From Deltaproteobacteria bacterium (GTDB taxonomy: Bacteria > UBA10199 > DSSB01), in the NCBI GenBank assembly GCA_024233625.1, contig JACKPJ010000013.1, positions 1 to 28,396 of the forward strand: 28,396 bases of DNA, in the 5' to 3' direction. The notes beneath the pieces are model-generated. The model searched no databases and was not told the DNA's origin. It saw only the letters and a list, made by a program, of their open reading frames with translations. The position numbers were made by a program, and so were the translations under genes. Below are positions 1 to 7,868 of this stretch, piece after piece. Position 1 is the stretch's first letter. Each line of letters starts with the position of its first letter.

Positions 1-900
1 GGGGAGCGCGAAGGCCTTGCTTTTAACTCCGAAGGGGAAGCCGTTCCTGGAGCGATTGATGGAGATACCCGTCTTATTTATGTCGATGTTTATGGAAAAT
101 ACCGTAAAGGTCCTATCACCATCGCCGGTGAGTATGTCTTTTTGGGCGGAAAAATAGGAACGGGAGTTTGTATCGATGCTATTGAAGTTCCGGCGGGTTT
201 TACTAATCCCTTGCCGAATCCCGCTTGTTTGGACGGAGAAAATGACGTCGCCGTGCATTTAGGAGCTTTGGAAGTTGAGGGTAAGCATGATTTTGGTGGT
301 GAGTGGAAATTCATGACGGGTTTTGCTAGTGGTGACTCCTCTCCTCTTTCGAGTCGCGCGACTCAGCTTGGTTTTCGTCCCGATTATGATATTGCTCTGA
401 TGCTATTTAATATGCCTTTAGGGACTTCCCCTGCCATTCAGGTCAATGGAGAAACCAAATTGGGCAATCAACCGATTACCAGCAACCGCGTCAATAATGC
501 TATTTATGTGGGAGGTCGTTATCTCCATCGCTTTGATATTTCCAAAGCCATTCCTCAAGCGCAGTATCTCAAATTGGGAGCACATGTGATGACGGCGTGG
601 GCACCTTCCCGGGTGGTCGATATTGACTTTGCGGAAATTACTGGTATTCCTACCTTGCCACGGGTGGTCAATGAAAGTCGCTGGTATGGAGTTGAGACAG
701 ACCTCATCGTCGAAGCTAAATTCTTTAATCACTTAACCTGGAATATTACTGGTGGTGTGTTTGTGCCTGGTTCAGTCTTTGATATTAAAAATGACGACTT
801 TGCCAATACAACTTTTTCGGGAAATCCGATTAATGCGATCCAGTTTGATCCCGCAAGTCCGGCTTATGCAGTGCGATCGACTTTATTTATTGAATATTAA
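1..900 (+). CDS. Outer-membrane beta-barrel protein, C-terminal part (5' end outside window)
   Basis: The frame is open from base 1 with no start, so 299 residues of a longer protein are visible. It shows alternating hydrophobic and polar strands rich in Gly, Tyr and Phe, for example around the GKYRKGPITIAGEYVF segment, separated by polar loops. It ends in ...RSTLFIEY. An aromatic final residue after a beta-strand is the usual signal recognised by the BAM assembly machinery. It is therefore probably an integral outer-membrane barrel of the large porin or alginate-export-like type, but I cannot assign a substrate. The next gene's ATG shares the final A of this gene's TAA (TAATG), so the two are probably cotranscribed and translationally coupled. 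No paralogy with the BBP2 porins further right is obvious, as it lacks their shared motifs. Confidence 0.75.
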   Translation, partial: GEREGLAFNSEGEAVPGAIDGDTRLIYVDVYGKYRKGPITIAGEYVFLGGKIGTGVCIDAIEVPAGFTNPLPNPACLDGENDVAVHLGALEVEGKHDFGGEWKFMTGFASGDSSPLSSRATQLGFRPDYDIALMLFNMPLGTSPAIQVNGETKLGNQPITSNRVNNAIYVGGRYLHRFDISKAIPQAQYLKLGAHVMTAWAPSRVVDIDFAEITGIPTLPRVVNESRWYGVETDLIVEAKFFNHLTWNITGGVFVPGSVFDIKNDDFANTTFSGNPINAIQFDPASPAYAVRSTLFIEY

Positions 901-2765
901 TGACTTTCCGTTGCTTTCAACTTCTGCTCGCTTTTGCCCTTTGTTTACATATGATTCCTTTGTTGCGAGTAGTAGTGGCTTTGTTAAATCGGACATCTCG
1001 CGAGCAGTCCATATTTAAAACGAATTTTTTAAGCCGTAACAGTGGAAAGCTCGAATATCTTTTTGGGCCTTTTCGCGACCGCGTGCTTCCATTAGTTTTT
1101 AGTGCTATTTTTGTCTATTTGCTCATCTTCCGTTATTCTGAACTCGATTTTTATTCGAAAGAGTTTTTTTTCATTCTCCTTTATTTTGTGTTCTTTTTAT
1201 TATTGGCTTTCTTGAATGATCGAGCGCGCGTTCGAATTCGCTTGGCTATGGCGAAGCTTGCTCGCTTACATAGCAATATTCATCCCCAAGACTTTTTCGA
1301 TCAGTATTATCAAATGTTGGGTATTGCGGCTGCCAAGTTTCCTCGATCGGGATTTCGTCTGCTAGAGTGGGACAATGCGGATTTTCGTACGGGAAAAGCT
1401 CCCAAGTTGGTGCTTGGGCCGATGTTTGCGGCAGCACTCGCGACCAATACTCTCGCGCGTTTGGCGATCTTGGCCTTTCATAAAAATGGAGCTGATATCG
1501 GGCGTGATTGTTTTGATGGCTTAGCTCGAATTTGGAGTTCACGGCTGACACAGCTTTTTAAATGCCGGCTTTATTCTCAAGGAAGTGAAAACATTCCTGT
1601 TCTCGAGGGAAAGACTTTAGTCATTCTCAATCATAATTCTTATTTGGATTTTGTGCTCAATTTTTTTGCCATGGGAAAAATTCGGGTCCAGTCTCTGACT
1701 TCTCCCTTCGCTTGCTCCGAAACTCGCAATTCTCATACGCAACACTTTTCCCCTCTGGTCCAAGGCTTCCCTCCGGGGAACAGTGTTGATCAAAAGGACT
1801 GCTCAGACAGTCTTCGAAATCTCAGTGAGAAATCAGAGACTGGACCTCAAGCTGACTTGTCTCAAAAAACTCGTCATTTAAGGCTGCGATTCATTGCTGC
1901 GAAAGACCACTTTGTTGATAACCCAGTTATTTACTCCTGGATTAGTTTAGGAAAGGTCATTGAAAACGCCGGCATGATTTTGATTAATCGTCGTAAAAAA
2001 GGGGAAGGCTGGAAGGCGATGCAGGAGGCGGCAAAAAAACTTGTCGAAACCGATGTCGAAGTTGCCGTTTATCCTCAAGGAACGCGGGCTCATTTATTAA
2101 GATATTATAATGGAGAGAGATGGGACTCGGGTTACTATACGAGCTTCAATCCGAAGAGTAAAAATCATTATAGTCATCTCAAGCCGGGAACTGCCCATTT
2201 GATTTTAGATACCTTATTGCAACTACGCCAAAAAGGTCACTCACATTTAAATGTTTTGGCAGCGGGAATCATTGGCGCAGGAACAGTGGCTCCCAAAGGC
2301 AGTTTGCCTTTGCGTTCGGAGAGTGAAATTGGCTTTAATATTCCTCCGCTTTGGCAAATTTCGACCGACTTTATCGAAGGGGTCGAAGTGCCTCAGGCCA
2401 AAAGTGCAAAAACAGCAGGAGAAGAACTCTATTTCAAAAAAATTGTTGAGCTGCAAGAGATGATTGATGAGAAACTTTCTAGTGCATTGCAATGGCATCC
2501 GCGTTTACTCGAGTTTTTAAAACGTGAAATGCAGACAATGGAGTTTTCCTCTGAAGAGATCGAAAAGCTGCTGAACTTTCTCCAAAAAAATGATCAAAAT
2601 AACAATAAACTCATTTTTAAGGTCTTGGAATGCATACTCTGCCTTGAAAAGAATTTAAGAAAAGACTATGTCCAAAAGATGATGGAGTGGTCTCAGCAAG
2701 GCTTGCGAGAGGAAGGATTTTGGAACTCAAAAATTGCTGAGCTTGCAGAGAAGATGAGCCAATAG
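900..2765 (+). CDS. PlsC-like (LPLAT superfamily) acyltransferase with in-frame insertion
   Basis: This 621-residue membrane protein is predicted to transfer acyl chains to glycerolipid or lysophospholipid acceptors at the inner membrane. Hydrophobic segments lie near residues 5-30, 63-78 and 88-106. The catalytic HX4D motif is NHNSYLDF (His245, Asp250). The later LPLAT blocks follow: FIAAKDHF (331-338), GMILINRR (358-365) and the acceptor-phosphate-binding motif YPQGTRA (391-397, equivalent to the usual EGTRS). Between the first two blocks are about 60 extra residues (roughly 264-326) rich in Ser, Thr, Gln and Asp. They coincide with a large inverted repeat in the DNA. The protein is longer than typical PlsC (about 240-300 residues). 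The start overlaps the upstream stop (TAATG), and the patatin gene follows after 29 nt. The LPLAT assignment is strong; the exact substrate is unknown. Confidence 0.85.
   Translation: MTFRCFQLLLAFALCLHMIPLLRVVVALLNRTSREQSIFKTNFLSRNSGKLEYLFGPFRDRVLPLVFSAIFVYLLIFRYSELDFYSKEFFFILLYFVFFLLLAFLNDRARVRIRLAMAKLARLHSNIHPQDFFDQYYQMLGIAAAKFPRSGFRLLEWDNADFRTGKAPKLVLGPMFAAALATNTLARLAILAFHKNGADIGRDCFDGLARIWSSRLTQLFKCRLYSQGSENIPVLEGKTLVILNHNSYLDFVLNFFAMGKIRVQSLTSPFACSETRNSHTQHFSPLVQGFPPGNSVDQKDCSDSLRNLSEKSETGPQADLSQKTRHLRLRFIAAKDHFVDNPVIYSWISLGKVIENAGMILINRRKKGEGWKAMQEAAKKLVETDVEVAVYPQGTRAHLLRYYNGERWDSGYYTSFNPKSKNHYSHLKPGTAHLILDTLLQLRQKGHSHLNVLAAGIIGAGTVAPKGSLPLRSESEIGFNIPPLWQISTDFIEGVEVPQAKSAKTAGEELYFKKIVELQEMIDEKLSSALQWHPRLLEFLKREMQTMEFSSEEIEKLLNFLQKNDQNNNKLIFKVLECILCLEKNLRKDYVQKMMEWSQQGLREEGFWNSKIAELAEKMSQ
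1685..1846. repeat. 162-bp palindromic element inserted in frame in the acyltransferase gene
   Basis: Outer arms 1685-1704 (GGTCCAGTCTCTGACTTCTC) and 1827-1846 are reverse complements with one mismatch in 20. An inner arm pair, 1741-1753 (AACACTTTTCCCC) and 1775-1787 (GGGGAACAGTGTT), also pairs with one mismatch. The span is 162 bp, exactly 54 codons, with no stop in the reading frame. The encoded residues fall between conserved acyltransferase blocks where homologues normally have a short connection. The true inserted unit may run to about 1881, since joining the sequence near 1684 to that near 1882 would restore a compact I-R-L-R-F-I-A-A-K strand. It resembles in concept the Rickettsia palindromic elements that live inside genes. 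Mobility here is inference. Confidence 0.7.
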
Positions 2766-2794
2766 GTATAGAAGGCGCGTTTAAAAAATTTATC

Positions 2795-3655
2795 ATGAAT
2801 GCACAAACAAAAAAAAAGAAGAGCGCTTTGGTTTTAGAGGGAGGAGGTATGCGTTCCTCTTATGTTGCCGGGGCCTTGCTTGCTTTACAAGAAATGGGCA
2901 TGCCGGAGTTTGATATCGTTTTAGGAACCAGTGCTGGGGCTTGCTGTGCAGCGAATTACCTCATGGGTCGGCCCGAATACAACCAGTTCGTTTTAGAAGA
3001 GCGCTTGGCTTCCCCGCGTTTTATTCAATATAAAAACATTTTGTCTAAAAAGAATATCATGGATATCGATTATTTGATGGATGATTCTTTTGAGACCTTG
3101 GATGGACTGCAAGAAAAGTTGCAGGATATGAAGACCAAGTTTTATATCGTGGTCAGTAATTGTGAGACCGGAGAAACGCTTTATCTCGATGGAGCCAAGG
3201 AAAATATCCGTGAAGCCATTCGTATGTCTTGTGCGATTCCTTATCTTTATCGCCGTGAACTTTATTATCATGGAGATCGTGTGATGGATGGGGGACTTAC
3301 CAACTCGATTCCCATTGCCAAAGCGATTGAGGAGGGATGTGAGAACATATTAGTGGTTTGTTCTCGTCGGGAGGACTATCGAAAAAAGCCCAGTAAGTTT
3401 TCCTGGCTCAATCGTCTTGTATTTCGCCAATACCCTCATGTGGTGGAGGCCCTGATGAGACGCCATGAGGAATATAATCAAACGATCGATTTGATTGAGC
3501 AAGCTCCAGAAGGTGTGAAGATCACCGCAATTCGTCCGCAATTTGATTTGCCAGTGAGTCGGGCAACCCGTGATCGTATTAAGGTCCGGCGTGGTATTCA
3601 ACAGGGTTTTTATGATGCTTATCAGGTTTTGTCTAAAAACAGATGGCTCTTATAA
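2795..3655 (+). CDS. Patatin-like phospholipase (RssA/YjjU-type serine hydrolase)
   Basis: This 286-residue cytoplasmic or membrane-associated lipid acyl hydrolase is predicted to release fatty acids from phospholipids. The patatin signature is complete: oxyanion loop EGGGMR (residues 15-20), nucleophile elbow GTSAG (Ser46) and the catalytic Asp in MDGGLTNSIP (Asp165), forming the Ser-Asp dyad. The order and length fit the YjjU/NTE-like bacterial group. No signal peptide or membrane segment is visible. It lies 29 nt after the acyltransferase on the same strand and is probably in the same operon, which would pair an acyl-transferring with an acyl-removing enzyme. The ribosome binding site before ATG 2795 is weak. 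The physiological lipid substrate cannot be read from sequence. Confidence 0.88.
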   Translation: MNAQTKKKKSALVLEGGGMRSSYVAGALLALQEMGMPEFDIVLGTSAGACCAANYLMGRPEYNQFVLEERLASPRFIQYKNILSKKNIMDIDYLMDDSFETLDGLQEKLQDMKTKFYIVVSNCETGETLYLDGAKENIREAIRMSCAIPYLYRRELYYHGDRVMDGGLTNSIPIAKAIEEGCENILVVCSRREDYRKKPSKFSWLNRLVFRQYPHVVEALMRRHEEYNQTIDLIEQAPEGVKITAIRPQFDLPVSRATRDRIKVRRGIQQGFYDAYQVLSKNRWLL

Positions 3656-3954
3656 GTGTGTCCCTTAAGAAATTATGAAGTTTAAAGCATGTTGATGAAG
3701 AGAGAGGTATTAACATCCTCTTTAAGCAAAAAATAAAAAAGTCCCTTGATTTTGTACAAAACTTTCGATTTAATAGCGCCGTTTATTAACCTGTAGGAAG
3801 AAAACAGGTTAACTAGAGACCTCAAATTGGTGAAATCTAAAAGTACTCCAAACCTGATTTTAGTTTTAAAGCCTCTATGAGAATTCTTAAATTTGAAGTG
3901 GCTTGACAAAGTGACTCCCTAAAATTCAGGATGAAATGATTTAGGAGAATCATT
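3656..3954. other. Non-coding interval before first lipoprotein gene
   Basis: This interval of about 300 bp has no convincing gene; an antisense ORF at 3682-3909 has no recognisable features. It holds a 9-bp perfect-stem hairpin, TTAACCTGT (3786-3794) with ACAGGTTAA (3804-3812). There is a TTGACA at 3903-3908 without a good -10 partner. A clear Shine-Dalgarno (TTAGGAG) lies just before ATG 3955. The hairpin could be a leader structure, but no known riboswitch is recognised. Confidence 0.4.
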
Positions 3955-4932
3955 ATGAAACCTTTAAAAGTAAGTTTATTATTATTGGCAAGTATTGGCT
4001 GGCTTGCTTCAGGTTGCGGTAGTAGCGACCCTCAAACGACACAACCGGATCCCCAGGACCCTGTAGTTATAGTCGATCCTGGTGAAAACCCTCAGCCCGA
4101 TCCCAAACCTGACCCCGAACCTGATCCACTTCCCGAAGCTCCCAGTATTGAAGTGAACGGAGGCGAAAGTCCTATTCAGATTACCAATGGAGTCGGTGAG
4201 AGCATCGAAGTTAAAGTGGTGATGAATGTTCCTGGTGGTTTGGCAGAGTACAGTGTGACTTCTGATCAAGGTTATGATAAAAGCATGGAAGGAGAAGGTC
4301 AGTCCGAATTAGAAACTACTTTCTTATACTCCACTGAAGCCAAAGATCCTGGCGCAGAAACCTTTACCTTTACAGTTGTGGATGAATCCGGTCAGGAAGC
4401 CAGTACTCAGTTGGTCGTAGAAATCCTCCCAACGGCTCTTCATTATGTAGTAGCTTTAGAAAATGTTGTGGATGTGAATGACCCTGATGGAATCAATAAA
4501 GACGGTCCTGTATTCCTCAATTTGGCTAACGAGGAGGTTTATACGCCTCAGCAAATTATTGATAATTCCAGTTTAGGTGGAAAAGTCGATGTGTTTTTCT
4601 TGCGTGCCGATGAAAATCCTCGATTAGTCTATCCTGGTTTGGAAGCTGTTCAGTATATCTTGCCTTGGGAGCTTGATTTTAATGTGACTCAAATGAAAGT
4701 CAGTGACAAGGATACCTTGAGCAAGATTTCTTCAAATGAAGTTTCGGAATTACAGCGTATTCAGATGATTAATGATAGTTTTGCTCCCGAAATGGAAGAT
4801 GCAGATACTGTTTTTACTACGAATCCATTTATGAGTTTCCAAACTGCTTCCGGATCAGTCGGAATTGTTTATGTAGAAGCCAATAATAATGATATCGATT
4901 TGATTCATATTGATGTGTGGGTAAATCGATAA
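3955..4932 (+). CDS. Predicted lipoprotein with Pro-Asp linker and Ig-like region
   Basis: The 325-residue precursor has a charged N-terminus, a hydrophobic core and a lipobox ending WLASGC, so Cys21 would be lipidated. Gly at +2 gives no inner-membrane retention signal by the E. coli rule, so an outer-membrane location is likely. Residues about 33-64 form a low-complexity linker of PDP/PEP repeats. An Ig-like or cadherin-like segment follows, including GAETFTFTVVDESGQ. The C-terminal third contains ADENPRLV and ends in beta-rich sequence. It is clearly paralogous to the lipoprotein at 6851-7762 (shared PGAE-FTF-V-D--GQ and DENPRLV blocks). A good ribosome site (AGGAG) precedes the ATG and a strong terminator follows, so it is probably monocistronic. 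The function is unknown; a surface-exposed adhesive or structural role is only a guess. Confidence 0.8.
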   Translation: MKPLKVSLLLLASIGWLASGCGSSDPQTTQPDPQDPVVIVDPGENPQPDPKPDPEPDPLPEAPSIEVNGGESPIQITNGVGESIEVKVVMNVPGGLAEYSVTSDQGYDKSMEGEGQSELETTFLYSTEAKDPGAETFTFTVVDESGQEASTQLVVEILPTALHYVVALENVVDVNDPDGINKDGPVFLNLANEEVYTPQQIIDNSSLGGKVDVFFLRADENPRLVYPGLEAVQYILPWELDFNVTQMKVSDKDTLSKISSNEVSELQRIQMINDSFAPEMEDADTVFTTNPFMSFQTASGSVGIVYVEANNNDIDLIHIDVWVNR

Positions 4933-4982
4933 ACCGATTTGCTTAAATTAAGATATAAGTAAAAGACGAAAATCTTTTATGG

Positions 4983-5016
4983 CCCCAATCTAGAATTCTA
5001 GATTGGGGTTTTTATT
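4983..5016 (+). terminator. Rho-independent terminator after first lipoprotein gene
   Basis: A perfect 13-bp self-complementary stem, CCCCAATCTAGAA with TTCTAGATTGGGG (4983-5008), is followed by a T-rich tail. It ends the lipoprotein transcript just ahead of hemN. Confidence 0.9.
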
Positions 5017-5043
5017 TTTTTTGGCTTCTGCTAGAAGTGTTTT

Positions 5044-6411
5044 ATGAATTTAATCTCACTACTAAAAAAATATAATGTCGCAGGACCTCGTTATACGAGT
5101 TATCCAACGGTTCCCGAGTGGACCGAACAAGTAAAGAGCAGTGACTATCAACGAGCTTTAGCTTCACTTCAAGCCGAAGAAAAACTTTCTCTTTATTTTC
5201 ATATCCCTTTTTGTGAGCGGCTTTGTCATTTTTGCGGTTGTATGCGGGTGATTACCGAAGATCATCGCCGTACAGAAGCTTACATACGGGCTTTATTAGC
5301 TGAGATGCGAACTGTTCAGCAAAATCTTGCAGTAAAAAAACCGCGCGTTTGTCAAATCCATTTTGGTGGGGGGACACCTAATTTTTTAAAGCCTGAAGAA
5401 CTTGAACAAATTTTTGAAGAGATTAAAAAAATATTTTGTATTGAAGTAGATGCAGAAATTGCTATCGAAATGCACCCACGCACCAGTACAGTCGAGTTCT
5501 GTCAGATGCTCAAAAAGCTGGGTTTTAATCGTATTTCTCTGGGAGTGCAGGATTTTGACCCGCGAGTGCAGCAGTTGATTCATCGCAATCAGACTTATGA
5601 GCAGACCCGTGAGATGATCGATGTCTTGCGAGACTTGGGTTTTCACTCTTTTAATTTTGATTTGATTTATGGCTTGCCAGGACAGAGCCTTAAAACTTGG
5701 AGAGAAACTTTAGCAAAAGTGATTGAGCTTTCACCGGATCGCCTTGCCGTTTATAGTTATGCGCATGTTCCGTGGAAAAGTCCGGTGCAGCGCTCTTTTA
5801 AAGATCAAGACTTGCCTCCTCCGGAGTTAAAAATTCAGCTCTTTGAGGAAGCTTATCAAATGTTTTTAAGTCAAGGTTATCGATCGATAGGTATGGATCA
5901 CTTTGCCAAAGAGGGTGATGAACTTTCTCAGGCTCTCGACCGTGGAACGATTCATCGTAATTTTATGGGCTATACGACCCGTGCGGAGGCTCATCAATTA
6001 GGTTTTGGGGTGAGCTCTATTTCTTATGTTGGCGGACATTATTTTCAGAATGAGAAAGACTTGAAATCTTATGAGCAGCAGGCGACATTAGGAGAGTTGA
6101 CGACGTTTCGAGGCTATTTGCTCAATCAAGAGGACAGTATTCGCCGAGATTTGATCACACAAATCATGTGTCGAGCTGAACTTGACTTTGAAAAATTTTC
6201 CAAAAAATGGAAAATTTCTTTCAAAACATATTTTTCTCAAGAACTGAATTCTCTCTCAGAATTGATCGAGGACGCTTTGTTAATAGTCGATCAAGATCGT
6301 TTATATGCAACGACTTCTGGGAAGCTTTTTTTACGAAATATTGCCATGATCTTTGATCCTTATTATCAGAAACAAAAATTGGACCGGCCGACTTTTTCAC
6401 AAACTGTTTAA
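5044..6411 (+). CDS. hemN: Oxygen-independent coproporphyrinogen III oxidase
   Basis: This 455-residue radical SAM enzyme decarboxylates coproporphyrinogen III to protoporphyrinogen IX without oxygen, a late step of haem synthesis in the cytoplasm. The N-terminal HemN signature GPRYTSYPT (residues 14-22) is present. The cluster motif YFHIPFCERLCHFCGC has Cys57, Cys61 and Cys64 in CX3CX2C spacing, plus the fourth conserved Cys66 that distinguishes true HemN from HemW. The SAM-binding glycine block IHFGGGTPNF (105-114) and the C-terminal HemN domain are also visible. The length matches E. coli HemN (457). It sits alone between two terminator-flanked lipoprotein genes, which suggests its own promoter in the short gap after 5016. 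It implies anaerobic or microaerobic haem synthesis. Confidence 0.95.
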   Translation: MNLISLLKKYNVAGPRYTSYPTVPEWTEQVKSSDYQRALASLQAEEKLSLYFHIPFCERLCHFCGCMRVITEDHRRTEAYIRALLAEMRTVQQNLAVKKPRVCQIHFGGGTPNFLKPEELEQIFEEIKKIFCIEVDAEIAIEMHPRTSTVEFCQMLKKLGFNRISLGVQDFDPRVQQLIHRNQTYEQTREMIDVLRDLGFHSFNFDLIYGLPGQSLKTWRETLAKVIELSPDRLAVYSYAHVPWKSPVQRSFKDQDLPPPELKIQLFEEAYQMFLSQGYRSIGMDHFAKEGDELSQALDRGTIHRNFMGYTTRAEAHQLGFGVSSISYVGGHYFQNEKDLKSYEQQATLGELTTFRGYLLNQEDSIRRDLITQIMCRAELDFEKFSKKWKISFKTYFSQELNSLSELIEDALLIVDQDRLYATTSGKLFLRNIAMIFDPYYQKQKLDRPTFSQTV

Positions 6412-6850
6412 CAGCTATTTTGCATTTGATTTCTTATGATGAATAGATTTTTTAAAGCATCAAAATTCAATCTGAAAATTTTCTACTTGCAAAGTTTTTC
6501 AAACTTGTGTACATTTCATTTGAATGTGGCTTAAAACTAAGCTGCCACAGGCGACCTCACCAAAAACACTCCAAATATGTACTCTTAAAACTAAATACGG
6601 TTAAATGCGTTTTATAAAGAGCGGCTTTTAATATATGCCTTTAAATTACTGAGGTTTATTTTGTTTGACTTCTCAGTAGAAATAAATTTTTAAGTGCAAA
6701 TTAAAGCTTAGCTTGGAAAACCTAAAATGGATTTAATATCGTTTTAAACAGGGAGACAAAGGAAAAAAAACCTTTTAAATCTCCTCGCACTCCAGCAAAA
6801 CATTCCTCAGAGGTGAGGGATATATAGAAAATAATTTAAGGAGCAAAATT
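6412..6850. other. Non-coding interval between hemN and second lipoprotein gene
   Basis: This is 439 bp of AT-rich DNA without a credible gene. A possible sigma-70 type promoter is listed separately. A ribosome site (TTAAGGAG) lies at about 6837-6844, just before ATG 6851. An imperfect GGGAGA/TCTCC pairing around 6751-6784 could form a weak leader hairpin. I recognise no riboswitch and no clear hemN terminator. Confidence 0.4.
6487..6515 (+). promoter_or_regulatory. Possible sigma-70 promoter for second lipoprotein gene
   Basis: TTGCAA (6487-6492) and TACATT (6510-6515) are separated by 17 bp, each two or fewer changes from consensus. It would give a leader of about 330 nt, and chance occurrence in AT-rich DNA is possible. 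Confidence 0.3.
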
Positions 6851-7762
6851 ATGAAAATTTTTAATAAACGTCTGTTGGCCAGTCTATTAGTACTTGGCGC
6901 ATTTGGAATCGCCAGTTGTGACGATAATGATATACCCCCTGATGCAACTCCTCCAACCGTTGAAGTTGTTGGAGAAGCCAGCAAACAGGCCTTGATCGAA
7001 GCTGATTCTACTTTAAAATTTACGGTTTCTGTCAATGCCCCTGAGGGTTTTGATTCTTTAGAAATCACTTCAGATCGCGGTTTTAGTGATGACAGCACCA
7101 CCAGTGATGTTAATTCTTTCGATGTTGATTTAGATATCGATGTTTCTTCTAAAGAGCCTGGTGCAGAAGTTTTCACTTTCAAAGTGACTGACGCTCTTGG
7201 TCAAACAGATACGGTGAACGTTACTGCAACCTATCGCTTGGCTGCTTTAAGTTATAGTGTAACATTAGGTAATGCTGTGGATCCGATGCAAATGGATGGT
7301 ATTAGTCAAACGAATATTGCTTTCTTAAGCTTAAACTCTGGGTTAAGCTTTGCTCGTGATGATATCGAGGCCGACCTTGATTTAGTCAATACGACCGATG
7401 TCAGTGCAGTTTATGTACAAACAGACGAAAATCCTCGTTTAGTAGAAACTGCTGCGGAAGGTATTCAGGATATTGCTTTCTGGGAAGGCAATAAATTCAC
7501 AATTGAATACCGTAACATTGATCAAGCTACTTATGATGCTATTGCTGCAGCTACTGGTTTAGATCAAGTCATTGCAATTGATGAAGCCTTTGCAAATGGT
7601 ACTCCTGGTAGCGATGTATTGACTTCTGTGAAAGCTTATCAGATTTCAACAGGTGAAACTGGAGTTTTCACTACTGAAGCTGGTGCTGGTAATGTGAACT
7701 CTGGCGACGGACTTGTTGATAATGAGTTTACTTTTAACGTTATCACCAACCGCAATAAGTAA
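6851..7762 (+). CDS. Predicted lipoprotein, paralogue of the 3955-4932 protein
   Basis: The 303-residue precursor has a signal peptide ending in GIASC, so Cys23 is the likely lipidation site. Asp follows at +2, the residue that retains lipoproteins in the inner membrane in E. coli; whether that rule holds here is unknown. It lacks the long Pro-Asp linker of its paralogue and goes from a short DNDIPPDATPP stretch straight into the Ig-like segment (GAEVFTFKVTDALGQ). It shares DENPRLV and overall order with the paralogue across the C-terminal half. AAGGAG precedes the ATG, and a terminator nearly identical to the paralogue's follows. It is probably an old duplication, with the function unrecognised in both copies. 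Confidence 0.8.
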   Translation: MKIFNKRLLASLLVLGAFGIASCDDNDIPPDATPPTVEVVGEASKQALIEADSTLKFTVSVNAPEGFDSLEITSDRGFSDDSTTSDVNSFDVDLDIDVSSKEPGAEVFTFKVTDALGQTDTVNVTATYRLAALSYSVTLGNAVDPMQMDGISQTNIAFLSLNSGLSFARDDIEADLDLVNTTDVSAVYVQTDENPRLVETAAEGIQDIAFWEGNKFTIEYRNIDQATYDAIAAATGLDQVIAIDEAFANGTPGSDVLTSVKAYQISTGETGVFTTEAGAGNVNSGDGLVDNEFTFNVITNRNK

Positions 7763-7801
7763 ATAATCAATTAATTTTGACAAACTTTTATTTGTCTCAG
7801 G

Positions 7802-7835
7802 CCCCAATCATGAAATCATGGTTGGGGTTTTTTTA
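7802..7835 (+). terminator. Rho-independent terminator after second lipoprotein gene
   Basis: The stem CCCCAATCATGA pairs with TCATGGTTGGGG (7802-7826, one G-T wobble) and is followed by seven T. It begins GCCCCAATC like the terminator at 4983, which supports duplication of gene plus terminator. Confidence 0.88.
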
Positions 7836-7868
7836 TGAATTATTTTTCAACGAGCTTATTAAATTTGA

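Noticed and set aside
3682..3909. 75-codon minus-strand ORF in the gap before the first lipoprotein
   Set aside because: No ribosome site or domain features, and it is antisense to a likely leader.
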